DNA of 64,000 bases from a bacterium 1XD21-70 (GTDB taxonomy: Bacteria > Bacillota > Clostridia > Lachnospirales > Lachnospiraceae), in contig RAYB01000013.1 in NCBI GenBank assembly GCA_003669055.1, positions 1-64,000 of the forward strand. The letters run 5' to 3'. Under the pieces are notes generated by a model. The model ran no database searches and was not told the origin of the DNA. It was given only the letters and a program-made list of their open reading frames with translations. The position numbers and the translations under genes were made by a program. This document shows, one piece after another, positions 42,805 to 52,063 of this stretch (within the stretch, counting starts at the first letter, position 1; the number at the start of each line of letters is the position of its first letter).

Positions 42805-43875
42805 TTAAAACTGAAACGTGTACTCCCCGTTTGTGTTGACCACCTTCACCCGGTCATAATCCCAGCGCCTCTCGTCCGCTGTCCAGGCCTGCGCCCCCCG
42901 CAGTTCAAAATTCCAGTCTGCCAGCTGGCCGCCCACCTGTTCCATCCGCTCGGCCACCTTATGCCGGACATTGTAAGGGCAGTACATCAAAAGGTATCCG
43001 CCTCCCCCGGCGCCCAGCAGCTTGCCTCCGAGCGCCCCGGCCTTTAAGGCCTCCTCATAGAGTTCATCGATCTGCGGATTGGTGATTTTTTTGCTCATCC
43101 GCTTTTTGCTCTGCCAGCCATAGTCCAAAAGCTTCCCAAAGCTGTGCAGGTTCCCTTTAAGCAGTTCGTCCTTCATCGCATATGCCAGGGCTTTCACCTC
43201 GCACATGGCATCAAAGGAGTCCTTCTTTTCATAATTCTTTACCTGATCTTTAATAATATTCGCCGACACATGGATATTGCCCGTATAGCACAAAAGCAGG
43301 TTATACTGCAGTTCATGGATAATATCTTTTTTGATCCGCAGCGGATTCACCACCACATTGTTGCGCCCGTGGAATTCAATAAAATTGAATCCGCCGAATG
43401 TCGAGGCGTACTGGTCCTGGTAGCCGCCGTCAATCTTTAAGTCCAGCCGTTCCACGCCATAGGCCAGGTCAGCCAGTGCATAGCCGTCCAGTTCGATCCC
43501 CCTCCAGCGCGCCATGGCAATCAGCAAGGCCACCATCACGGTGGAGGACGTCCCCAGGCCGGATCCCGGCGGTGCGTCGCACTGCAGGTACACCTCGCAG
43601 CCCTGGTTGATCTCCATGGCCTTTAACGCCGCCGTCACCAGGTCCAGCCTGCCGTCATAGACAAAATTCTCCCGGGTATTGTATTTTACGGTCATGTCAA
43701 AGTCCAGGGAATGGACGACAATCTGGTCATCCTCCCGCGGCACGACCGAACAATAGGCATATTTATTGATGGTACTCCCGATGATAGCCCCTCCTTGTTC
43801 CACACAGAACGGCTCCACATCGGTTCCGCCGCCGCCAAAACTGATCCGCAGCGGTGCCCGTCCCCGAATCACCAT
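42805..43875 (-). CDS. hddA: D-glycero-alpha-D-manno-heptose 7-phosphate kinase
   Basis: A 356-residue GHMP kinase starting MVIRGRAPLRISFGGGGTDV, with the ATP-binding APPGSGLGTSSTVMVALL and the C-terminal GAGGGGYLLMYC. It phosphorylates C1 of the heptose 7-phosphate in the alpha configuration, which commits the pathway to GDP-heptose and not to the ADP-heptose of LPS. It overlaps hddC by 7 bases. Confidence 0.93.
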   Translation of the reverse strand: MVIRGRAPLRISFGGGGTDVEPFCVEQGGAIIGSTINKYAYCSVVPREDDQIVVHSLDFDMTVKYNTRENFVYDGRLDLVTAALKAMEINQGCEVYLQCDAPPGSGLGTSSTVMVALLIAMARWRGIELDGYALADLAYGVERLDLKIDGGYQDQYASTFGGFNFIEFHGRNNVVVNPLRIKKDIIHELQYNLLLCYTGNIHVSANIIKDQVKNYEKKDSFDAMCEVKALAYAMKDELLKGNLHSFGKLLDYGWQSKKRMSKKITNPQIDELYEEALKAGALGGKLLGAGGGGYLLMYCPYNVRHKVAERMEQVGGQLADWNFELRGAQAWTADERRWDYDRVKVVNTNGEYTFQF

Positions 43876-44594
43876 ACCACAACACCCCTTTTCACATCCT
43901 CAATAAACCTAAAGTAATCCTCCGGCACCCCGATATCGATAAAATAGCCGTCATTGACAAAGCCTCCCAAGCGCCTGCCCTCAGACAGCCACTTGGGGAT
44001 CATATCGTTTTCCAGGGACACCTTGCCCTCCGGGATCTCTGCCAGCAGTTCCTTTTTCATCCGGTATACGCCGCCGTTGACCGTACCCCGCCTGGCCTGC
44101 ACAGCCTTTTCATTAAAGCCCGTCAAAAGCCCGCCGTCCAGCACCGCCTGCCCGTAGCGGGACACATCCGGCACCTCGCGCAGCACCAATGCCATCTCCA
44201 GGCCCATCTCCTCCTGCAGCCGTACCAGCCTGCCGTAATCGATCTGATAAAAGGTATCTGCATTCAGCACAAAGAACACATCCTCCGTCACCAGCTTCCC
44301 GGCATTTTTGATTGCCCCGGCCGTCCCTAGAAGTTCCTCCTCATAAGCATAGCGGATAGCCGGGTGCCGCCCGCCCGGCACAAGAAACCGGCTGCCGTCC
44401 CCGAAATACTCTTCCACCATCGAACCCTTATATCCCACGGCAAAAATAATATCGGTAATCCCATGCCGGGACAGTTCATGTACCACATACTCCATAAAAG
44501 GCTTGCCTTCAATCAACGCCATTGGTTTGGGGCGGTCACTGACCACGCTTTTCAGCCGCGTACCCAGCCCTCCTGCCAACAAAACTGCCTGCAT
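43869..44594 (-). CDS. hddC: D-glycero-alpha-D-manno-heptose 1-phosphate guanylyltransferase
   Basis: A 241-residue nucleotidyltransferase with MQAVLLAGGLGTRLKSVVSD, KPMALIEGKPFMEYVV and VLNADTFYQ (metal site). It makes GDP-D-glycero-alpha-D-manno-heptose. Together with gmhA, hddA and gmhB the window has the whole path from sedoheptulose 7-phosphate. GGAGGAAAC precedes the ATG. The 158-base gap upstream has a TATAAT at about 44637 but no convincing -35, so a promoter there is possible. Confidence 0.9.
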   Translation of the reverse strand: MQAVLLAGGLGTRLKSVVSDRPKPMALIEGKPFMEYVVHELSRHGITDIIFAVGYKGSMVEEYFGDGSRFLVPGGRHPAIRYAYEEELLGTAGAIKNAGKLVTEDVFFVLNADTFYQIDYGRLVRLQEEMGLEMALVLREVPDVSRYGQAVLDGGLLTGFNEKAVQARRGTVNGGVYRMKKELLAEIPEGKVSLENDMIPKWLSEGRRLGGFVNDGYFIDIGVPEDYFRFIEDVKRGVVVW

Positions 44595-44752
44595 ATTTTT
44601 GTTTCCTCCGGGTTCTTTTCGCTTCTCTGCCGAAATTATAGCATTTTCTTACCAAAAATTCTACCATCTTTTTCTTTGCCGGTACGGATGCCCGGCAGGG
44701 CACCACCCCTAGGGCACACCCCGGCGGCGCCAAAAGGGAGCCTGTCCCCGCC

Positions 44753-47700
44753 TCACACAAAATCTTCCTCGATCACGCTCCACGCGGCATCAACGCTGAA
44801 GTACTCACGGATATACTCCTGCGTCTTTTCGCAGAGTTCCCGGCAGGCAGCCGGATCCCTATAAAGTTCTGCCACCGCTTCCGCAAAACTCTCCGGGTCA
44901 TCCCTTACTAGCAGCACGTCTTCCACGTTGGGGATCCCCTCCGCCCCGATGGCAGTGGTCACGACCGGCGCCCCGTTGTAGACGGCCTCCACCACCTTCC
45001 CTTTCACGCCTGCCCCGTAGCGCAGCGGCACCACCACGATCCGGCACTCGCCGTACAGCCGGCTAAGTTCCGTTTCCGACACAAAGCCCTTGATCCGAAT
45101 GCCGCTGCCCGGCTGCCCTAATGCCTGGATCTCCTCCGTCACCTTTGAGCCCACCACGATGAATTCCGGCGGCTCCAGCCCCAGCGCCTCCATCTTCCTG
45201 CGGATCCCCGGATAAATCTCACGGGCAAACCACAGCACGGCATCGGCATTCGGCGGATGGGCAAACCCTCCCACAAACAGAAGCCCTTCCCTCTTGGCAA
45301 AGTCCTTCTGCAGATCCTCCTTAAAGCTTTCAAACACGTACGCCGTGATATCCTTCACCGCGATAGTCGGGTCCATCGCCCGGATGGCATCCCGCTCCAC
45401 ATAAGACGGATAGTAAGAGATTGCCGCCTTTCCCATTAAGGACAGTTCGACTGATTTCCAATATTCCGCTTCCTCCCGTTTCTGCAGGTCCCCCGTCAGC
45501 TGGTACTCCCGGCCCTCCCGCAAAAAATGCAGGTCGTGCCCATAATAGATCACCTTAATGTCCGTATTGTCCAGGATATAATCAATATATTTCGATGCGA
45601 TGTGGGGCCGGTTCAAATACGCCACCGCGATATCATCCCCATGGTCCCGCAGCCAGTCCCAGATCTTCACCTGGTATTCCGCCCCATAAAGGATCTCGAT
45701 CCCCATCTGCTGCAGCACCGTGGAGTACGGCTCTTCATGGAGGAAATTGTCCCCCAAAAACTTCACCACATAACCCTTCTTTAAAAACATTTTCAGGTAC
45801 TGGAATGTGGTTTTAGAACCCGCATCCCGGTCATAAGTAGGCACATAATGGTCCACCACCAGGATGATCTTTTTTCCCATGCTCCGCTCCCTTGCGCGGA
45901 ACGGATCCGGGTTCCCATCGTTTTCACATTGCAGGGCAAATTCTGCCGCCCACTTTTCTTTTAGCTTTTTGCTGTTCTCTAACTGGTAGCGTTTAAGCCC
46001 TGTCCCCTGGACATCCGTTCCGTTGGAAATGCCCTCGAAGTGGATTACCTTGGAAAGAGGCTGGTACACCACCCGGTAGCCCGCCTTCCTCACCGCAAAA
46101 GCCAGGTCGGAATCCTCACAGTAAGCCGGCGCAAAACGGGTGTCAAAGCCGCTCAACTGTTTCCACAGCCGCGCCGGGAGCAGAATCGCCGCACCCGAGA
46201 TATAGTCCACTTCCTTCACATAATTGTACTCCGGCTTGTCCGGGTCATCCAGCCGCCCATAGTTCCAGCCCGACCCGTCACTCCAGATAATGCCCCCCGC
46301 CTCCTGCAGCCGCCCGTCCGGGTACACCAGCTTGGAACCCACCATGCCGATTGATGCATCCGATTCGATCAGGCCCACCAGCGAACTGAGCCAGCCTGCC
46401 GTCACCTGGGTATCATTGTTAAGGAACATAATATATTCGCCGCGTGCCTTGGCCGCCGCCTGGTTGCAGTTTTTCAAAAACCCCTGGTTCTCCTCGTTCC
46501 GGCAGATGACCAGCCCCTCGGCAAAATCCCCCAGGCGCGCCGTCGCATCCGTGGACACGTCATCTGCAATCAGCACCTCGTAGCTGACATCCCTGGTATG
46601 CTCCAGGATTGACACCAGGCAGGCATACGTATAATGCACCTGGTTGTATACCGGTATCACAATGGATACCTTGGGCTGTTTTTGCTGCTCGAAATGCAGC
46701 CGCCCATGCTGCCGGTAGAGATCCCCAATGTGGAAATCCCCGTCCCGCAGGTTCCTGCCCTCCTCCGTAGAGTACAGCTTTGCCGAGCGAAGCGGGTGCA
46801 GCAGATATTCCTTTTTATATTTTAACTGCTTCCTCTCCAGGGATCCCGGCGGATACTTCTTATTTACCTGCTCGCCCAGTTTCCGCCTGGCCTTAAACAC
46901 CAGAGCTTCGTGGCGGTTTAAGTAGGCAAGCGTCTTTCCCATCTCACCGATCTCACGGCGCAGATCCCGGATCATGGCCTCTAAGTTGGCCACATGGTTG
47001 TTGGTCAGGCGCTGCACCTCCGTCATCTTGCGGATGGCCACATCTTTCTCCCGCGCGTGGATCTTCATCTGCTCAATCCGCTCCCTCGCCCGCGCTAAGT
47101 CGCTCTCCACCCGCCGGATCTGCTCCCGCCCCAGGGAACTGACCATATAGTTGCCCAGATAACGCTGCTGGTTCTTTCCATGGACGTAATCCTGGAAGCT
47201 GGCCTCCATCTTGCGGTACACCTGCACCAGTTCAGGGCGGATGCCAAAAGCCGCCAGAACCTCATCCGTGCCCACCTTCCCCATCAGGCTCCCATACTGC
47301 TCGCAAAAATAATAGAGGATCCGGTATTTCACAAAATGCTCCGGCACTGGGAAGGCAAACACCCACTCATAGTCCAGGCAGTAATTCCCCTCCTTTGTCA
47401 GCAGGATGTTCTCAAAAAGGGCATCGATATTGGAAAACTCCCAGGAAGAATCCCCCTCCAGCAATGCCAGTTCCGGTTCTGTCAGTTCCGTTATTGCCTG
47501 CTCCGGGCCTGCCAATTCCGAATCGCCCTGCCTCCCTCCAAACACTTCCAAAAATTCTTTGGTCCTTGCAAAGTTTTTTTTGCATCCTGGGGCAATGTCA
47601 CAGATCTGGCCCATGGCATCCCGCAGCAGTTCCAACGGCAATTTCCCGCCGGACAGTTCCTCCCCCAGCTTCTCCGCCCAAGTCTGCCCTGTCAGGTAAG

Positions 47701-48829
47701 GAAAAAATGCCGCATTTTTGTCCTCCTGATAGGATGGCTCAGCCACCTTGAGCAAACGGTGCTGCCGGGACAGGCCGCGGTACTTCTCCTCAAAAGACCA
47801 GATATGCCCCATTCCCTCCAGGCTCAAAGCCGCCTTTTCCACATACCAGGCGCTGCCGTCCCCCAAAGGTTCCCCCTCCCGGTTCCAGGGCTGCTCTGCC
47901 CCGTCCTTCCGGCAGATACAGGTTTTTATCTGAAATTCTTCCATCCTTGTCTTGTTGTATTTGATATAGATCCGCTTGCTCTGTTGTCTGAGCCGCTCCC
48001 CGTCCGCGCTCCAAAATACCAGGTAGGAGTTCGCATACAAACCAAAAAGCCCGTCCGCACAGACTATGTCAAACCCTTCCCCCATATCTGCCACATGATA
48101 CCGGGGATAATCATATGCCGGAATCACCCGCGTCAGATCCCCCTTCTTCGGCAGATACTCGTCCGAATAAATGCTGATGGGCGTCCGGTAGTCCGGCATG
48201 GGATAATAAAAACGCAAAAACCCCGGGTGCCCGGCTGCTGCCTCCTCACGCCCTCCTTCGTCCTGCCCGTCCTCTGCCCGGCCGGCATCCCCACATAGCA
48301 TTGCCTGCAGCTGCCTTTTGGTCAGCGCATTTTCTTCCCGTTCCGTCCCTGCCCAATACTTCATCCCCAGGGCATTGGGGACTGCCACGATCAGGATCCC
48401 GTCTGGCTTTAAAAGCCGCTTCGCCGCATCGACCTCCCGTTTAGACAGTGCCTTTCCCTGCCCTGCCATCACCACATAATCATAAGGTGCCTCTGCCCCA
48501 GACGCATATTCTGCCAGCGTCCCCTGCACATAGCGGATATGGCCTGCCCCCGGGTAGCGCAGCTGCACAGTCTCAAGCGCCTCCTTCTCGGCATCCAGCA
48601 CCGTCACCTGCGCCACCGCTGACCGGTACAGCCCGGTCATGGCGCCATAATCCGCCCCCACCTGTAAAAGCCTGGCATCCGGCTCAAAATCAAACCACTC
48701 CAGCAGCAGTTCCCTCTGGTCAGAAAGGGCATACAGGACATCCAGCCGGCTATTATCCAACAAAGCCCGCCCGATGTCCCCGCCATATGCCTTCAAGGCC
48801 ATCTGAATCTCATTGTCAATTCTTGTCAT
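44753..48829 (-). CDS. 1358-aa multidomain glycosyltransferase (methyltransferase-like, GT2 and GT4 domains)
   Basis: Domains in order: residues about 40-155, a class I methyltransferase-like fold (LLQVGADYGAMTGLY, DYVVMAG). Residues 160-560 form a long region without recognised motifs. Residues about 565-640 are a coiled coil with heptads. Residues about 715-960 are a GT2 domain (VSIVIPVYNQVHYT, FLNNDTQVTAGWL, YCEDSDLAFAVR). Residues about 985-1345 are a GT4-like GT-B domain (VVDHYVPTYDRDAGSKT, KGFVSETELSRLY, PLRYGAGVKGKVVEAVYNG). It should work in the cytoplasm as a multi-step polymerising or capping enzyme of the surface glycan. Similar fusions occur in rhamnan and O-antigen clusters. It follows the ABC ATPase gene and starts a chain of polysaccharide genes. 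Confidence 0.85.
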   Translation of the reverse strand: MTRIDNEIQMALKAYGGDIGRALLDNSRLDVLYALSDQRELLLEWFDFEPDARLLQVGADYGAMTGLYRSAVAQVTVLDAEKEALETVQLRYPGAGHIRYVQGTLAEYASGAEAPYDYVVMAGQGKALSKREVDAAKRLLKPDGILIVAVPNALGMKYWAGTEREENALTKRQLQAMLCGDAGRAEDGQDEGGREEAAAGHPGFLRFYYPMPDYRTPISIYSDEYLPKKGDLTRVIPAYDYPRYHVADMGEGFDIVCADGLFGLYANSYLVFWSADGERLRQQSKRIYIKYNKTRMEEFQIKTCICRKDGAEQPWNREGEPLGDGSAWYVEKAALSLEGMGHIWSFEEKYRGLSRQHRLLKVAEPSYQEDKNAAFFPYLTGQTWAEKLGEELSGGKLPLELLRDAMGQICDIAPGCKKNFARTKEFLEVFGGRQGDSELAGPEQAITELTEPELALLEGDSSWEFSNIDALFENILLTKEGNYCLDYEWVFAFPVPEHFVKYRILYYFCEQYGSLMGKVGTDEVLAAFGIRPELVQVYRKMEASFQDYVHGKNQQRYLGNYMVSSLGREQIRRVESDLARARERIEQMKIHAREKDVAIRKMTEVQRLTNNHVANLEAMIRDLRREIGEMGKTLAYLNRHEALVFKARRKLGEQVNKKYPPGSLERKQLKYKKEYLLHPLRSAKLYSTEEGRNLRDGDFHIGDLYRQHGRLHFEQQKQPKVSIVIPVYNQVHYTYACLVSILEHTRDVSYEVLIADDVSTDATARLGDFAEGLVICRNEENQGFLKNCNQAAAKARGEYIMFLNNDTQVTAGWLSSLVGLIESDASIGMVGSKLVYPDGRLQEAGGIIWSDGSGWNYGRLDDPDKPEYNYVKEVDYISGAAILLPARLWKQLSGFDTRFAPAYCEDSDLAFAVRKAGYRVVYQPLSKVIHFEGISNGTDVQGTGLKRYQLENSKKLKEKWAAEFALQCENDGNPDPFRARERSMGKKIILVVDHYVPTYDRDAGSKTTFQYLKMFLKKGYVVKFLGDNFLHEEPYSTVLQQMGIEILYGAEYQVKIWDWLRDHGDDIAVAYLNRPHIASKYIDYILDNTDIKVIYYGHDLHFLREGREYQLTGDLQKREEAEYWKSVELSLMGKAAISYYPSYVERDAIRAMDPTIAVKDITAYVFESFKEDLQKDFAKREGLLFVGGFAHPPNADAVLWFAREIYPGIRRKMEALGLEPPEFIVVGSKVTEEIQALGQPGSGIRIKGFVSETELSRLYGECRIVVVPLRYGAGVKGKVVEAVYNGAPVVTTAIGAEGIPNVEDVLLVRDDPESFAEAVAELYRDPAACRELCEKTQEYIREYFSVDAAWSVIEEDFV

Positions 48830-48942
48830 TTTTTGTCCCTCATCTCATAGGCAATCCTGCCGCAGCCCAAAATCCCTTTCTTCTGCTTCCTGCCAGGGCA
48901 CCCTTTTCTTCTGCCCGCCAGCCTGGCACATTGCCGCATCTG

Positions 48943-50364
48943 TCATACCGTTTCCCCTGCCGGACGGTACTCCGCCTCCACCTCCGACTCCATATCATAG
49001 ACCCCCACCGTATTTTTGTTGGAAATCACCGTAATGTTCGCCACATCGTAGAGCCGGTGGTACACCGTATGCTCCCCCTGTTCAAACCCGGTGCAGCTCA
49101 TCGACAGTAAATACTCACCGCCCTGCAAGGTCATCTTCTGCCGGAAATTCACCTCATACTCATCCCCTGCCTTCACCGGGCGGATATCTGCCCCCTCAAA
49201 CATGGTATTCGTCCCTGACAGTTCCGCCCCCTTTTTGTCCTTGATCGTATAGGTAAAAATCGGCGCCTGGATATCTGCCTGGAACCGGATCCTCTCCCGG
49301 ATGGTGAAATATTCCCCCTTCAGCAGCAGGTTCGTCAGGTTGCCCCTCTCATCGAACATCCCCAAGTCATAGATCTCCGCCCGGCCGTCCCCATATTCCG
49401 TACGGCTGGGGTTGATGGTCAAGTGTTCCTTCATCAGGCTCCTGCCTTCCCTGCCCTCTGCCTTTTGGCTGCCTGCCATAGCATTGCCGCCGGCCTGCCC
49501 TGCACCGCCTGCATCCGCATTTGCCACGGCATTCTCCTGTCCCGGATCCGCAAGGCCGCTTATCCCCCCAGAGAAATCCGTCATCTCCTGTAATTCCTCT
49601 TTTAGGCTGTCCATCTGGTTCGCCAATATCTTCTTATATAAATCTACCATCTTTCCGGGCGCGCCCTCGGCAATAAAATTCCCTTTATTCAGCAGCACCA
49701 CCCGGTCACAGTACTTAATCACACTGCCCATGTCGTGGGTAACCATCAGGATGGTTGTCCCGTTTTGCCGGATCTCTTCCATCCTCCGGTAGCACTTCGA
49801 CTGGAAAAACACATCCCCCACAGAAAGCGCCTCATCCACAATCAGGATCTCCGGCTCCACATTGATTGCCAGCGCAAAAGCCAGCCGCACAAACATGCCG
49901 CTGGAATAAGTCTTGACCGGCTGGTACACAAAATCCCCGATATCTGCAAACTCCAGGATATCCTGCAGTTTCGCCTCCATCTCTTTGCGGGAAAAGCCCA
50001 TCATCGTCCCGTTCATATAGATATTCTCAATCCCGGTATAATCCATATTAAATCCGGCTCCCAGTTCCAGGAGGGCTGAGATCACGCCCTCCACCTGGAC
50101 TTCTCCCGCAGTGGGTGTCAGCACGCCGGTAATGATCTTTAAGATGGTGGATTTACCGGAACCGTTTGTCCCGATAATCCCCACCGTCTCCCCCTTCTTC
50201 ACCTTGAAAGAAATCCCATTCAGCGCAAAAAAATCTTTATGGTAATTCTTGTGTGACAAACTCAGGGACTCCTTCAAACGGTCAATCGGCTTGTCATATA
50301 GCCGGTAAACCTTACTCACATCCTGTACCCGGATGGCATATTCCACATTTTTCTCGAATGGCAT
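48943..50364 (-). CDS. polysaccharide/teichoic acid ABC exporter ATPase with carbohydrate-binding domain (Wzt-like)
   Basis: A 473-residue protein. Walker A GTNGSGKST, signature YSSGMFVRLAFALA, Walker B ILIVDEALSVGD and switch His in VTHDM are all present. The C-terminal 130 residues form a beta-sandwich like Wzt_C, which in LPS exporters recognises the chain end. A low-complexity linker (residues about 285-325) separates the two. The ATG at 50364 has GAGGAAG upstream. The membrane partner (Wzm/TagG) is not found anywhere in the window, which is unusual because the two normally lie side by side. Confidence 0.9.
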   Translation of the reverse strand: MPFEKNVEYAIRVQDVSKVYRLYDKPIDRLKESLSLSHKNYHKDFFALNGISFKVKKGETVGIIGTNGSGKSTILKIITGVLTPTAGEVQVEGVISALLELGAGFNMDYTGIENIYMNGTMMGFSRKEMEAKLQDILEFADIGDFVYQPVKTYSSGMFVRLAFALAINVEPEILIVDEALSVGDVFFQSKCYRRMEEIRQNGTTILMVTHDMGSVIKYCDRVVLLNKGNFIAEGAPGKMVDLYKKILANQMDSLKEELQEMTDFSGGISGLADPGQENAVANADAGGAGQAGGNAMAGSQKAEGREGRSLMKEHLTINPSRTEYGDGRAEIYDLGMFDERGNLTNLLLKGEYFTIRERIRFQADIQAPIFTYTIKDKKGAELSGTNTMFEGADIRPVKAGDEYEVNFRQKMTLQGGEYLLSMSCTGFEQGEHTVYHRLYDVANITVISNKNTVGVYDMESEVEAEYRPAGETV

Positions 50365-50446
50365 ATGATCTTCCTCTCTCCACAAAGAACCTCTGTCTGC
50401 TTACCCTCCGTCCCCTCCGGTCCGCCAGCCATCGGTTTTCTTTAAA

Positions 50447-50475
50447 AGAATATCACAAACCTCCCTTGCTTTCAA
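50447..50475 (-). promoter_or_regulatory. promoter of the ABC ATPase/polysaccharide operon
   Basis: Minus-strand TTGAAA (50470-50475), 17-base spacer, TATTCT (50447-50452), about 75 bases before the start at 50364. Confidence 0.55.
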
Positions 50476-50530
50476 CCCATATTCCATATATCTACGCCCC
50501 TGCCGCCTCTGCAAAAGCGTTATACCGCCG

Positions 50531-51745
50531 TCACTCATCCCCTGCCTTAAAATTATACACCGGCCGGATCACCTTCACAATCTCTGCCGTCTCCCCAATA
50601 TTCCTCACAATGTCTTCCATCCCCTTGTACGCCATCGGGCACTCATCCAGGGTCGCTGCATTGACCGAGGTCGTGTAGATCCCCTTCATCTGCTTCTTAA
50701 ATTCCGATACGATCCAGGTCTTCTTCGCCTGTGTCCGGGACATCAGCCGCCCGGCGCCGTGGGGCGCAGAAAAATTCCACTCTTCATTCCCTTTTCCCAC
50801 GCAGATCAGCGATCCGTCCCTCATGTTGACCGGAATCAGCAGCTTCTCCCCTGCCTTGGCCGAAACTGCCCCTTTCCGCAGGATCATCGACTCCGTATCA
50901 ATATAATTATGGATGGTTGTAAACTCTTCCTCCACCTTCAGCTTCATGCCCCGCACAAGTTCATCCATCATGGCCTTCCGGTTCAGCATCGCAAACCTCT
51001 GGACGATATGCATATCATGGATGTAATCCTCCATCAGGGCACCGCTTAAATAGGCCAGTGCCTTCGGAATTTCCGTCCTCACCTGCTTTTTTAGCTTTTT
51101 GAGCGCTTTCTCAATCTCCTTTTCCCTGCCCTCAGCCCGGTAAGCAGCGATCAGGGCCTTCTCATCCTCCCTTGTATTGCCATTCAGTTTCCGGTAGGCC
51201 TGGTCCTGGTAAAATCCAGCCACCTCCAGCCCCAGATGGCGGGAACCGGAATGGATCACCAGGTAAAGTTCCCCCTCCTCGTCCTTATCCACCTCAATAA
51301 AATGGTTCCCGCCCCCAAGGGTCCCCAGGGAACGGACTGCCCGCTCTAAGTTCAGCCGCGCCTCCTTCCGGCACCGCAGTTCATTCAGGTCAATCTCGTC
51401 GTTCAGACGGTGCGCCGTATCACGCACCCCATACCCCGAGGGGATTTTTTCATAAATCAGCTTATCCAGCTTTTCCAGTTCCAGATGGCGGTTGCGCAGC
51501 CGGGCCGTCTCCATGCCGCAGCCAATATCCACCCCGACCAGGTTTGGCACCACCGCATCCCGGATCGTCATGGTTGTGCCAATGGTGCACCCGGCTCCTG
51601 CATGGACGTCCGGCATGACCCGGATCCTCAGCCCTTTCACATATTCCTGGTTGCAGAGGCTTTCGATCTGTGCCAGCGCTACCTCCTCCACCACATCCGT
51701 ATATACCCTTGCCGTGTTATATTCTCCCTTTACTTCCTGAAACAT
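50531..51745 (-). CDS. rtcB: RtcB-family RNA ligase
   Basis: A 404-residue RtcB of the short bacterial type. It joins RNA 3'-phosphate or 2',3'-cyclic phosphate to 5'-OH using GTP and Mn. Metal and GMP-binding residues appear in VGVDIGCGMET (Cys), GTLGGGNHFIEV (His), HSGSRHLGL (His) and SAPHGAGRLMSR (the His that is guanylylated). AAGGAGAAC precedes the ATG at 51745. The frame stays open 46 codons upstream, but that covers the end of the 61-aa gene. Co-transcribed with the small Cys-rich protein gene 47 bases upstream. Confidence 0.93.
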   Translation of the reverse strand: MFQEVKGEYNTARVYTDVVEEVALAQIESLCNQEYVKGLRIRVMPDVHAGAGCTIGTTMTIRDAVVPNLVGVDIGCGMETARLRNRHLELEKLDKLIYEKIPSGYGVRDTAHRLNDEIDLNELRCRKEARLNLERAVRSLGTLGGGNHFIEVDKDEEGELYLVIHSGSRHLGLEVAGFYQDQAYRKLNGNTREDEKALIAAYRAEGREKEIEKALKKLKKQVRTEIPKALAYLSGALMEDYIHDMHIVQRFAMLNRKAMMDELVRGMKLKVEEEFTTIHNYIDTESMILRKGAVSAKAGEKLLIPVNMRDGSLICVGKGNEEWNFSAPHGAGRLMSRTQAKKTWIVSEFKKQMKGIYTTSVNAATLDECPMAYKGMEDIVRNIGETAEIVKVIRPVYNFKAGDE

Positions 51746-51792
51746 TTTTGTTCTCCTTCTTAAATTTCCTTTATGCTCTCTTGTCCCCGCTC

Positions 51793-51978
51793 CTACCCCT
51801 GTTCTCTTTTTTGTATCTTTTCCAGCTTCTCCCGCTTCCTGTTCCGGTGCCGCAGCCTGGCCCGCGGAACATATTTGCCGCATCTCTGGCAGTAATGCAT
51901 ATGGGACGCCTCCCGCCCCTTTTTACATTGCCCTGCCGCCACATAATACATGCAAACCGTCTCCCGGTCATGTGCCAT
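51793..51978 (-). CDS. 61-aa Cys-rich (zinc-ribbon-like) protein upstream of rtcB
   Basis: Starts MAHDRETVCMYYVAAGQC and has four Cys (9, 18, 30, 33), the last two as CQRC, then an Arg/Lys-rich helix (RARLRHRNRKREKLEKIQK). The layout suggests a small zinc-binding, nucleic-acid-binding protein. GGGAGG lies 9 bases before the ATG at 51978. I recall similar small genes next to rtcB in related bacteria, but know no function. A basic tail beside an RNA ligase suggests RNA binding, by inference. Confidence 0.72.
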   Translation of the reverse strand: MAHDRETVCMYYVAAGQCKKGREASHMHYCQRCGKYVPRARLRHRNRKREKLEKIQKREQG

Positions 51979-52063
51979 AATAAACTTCCTCCCGAATCTC
52001 TTTCTGTTCTCTTTGCTTTTCCCAGTCCGTGCCCTCAGCGGACAAGGAGCCAACGGAAATAAA

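Noticed and set aside
47180-48298. 372-codon plus-strand frame opposite the large glycosyltransferase
   Set aside because: Antisense shadow of a clearly coding frame; no start signal.
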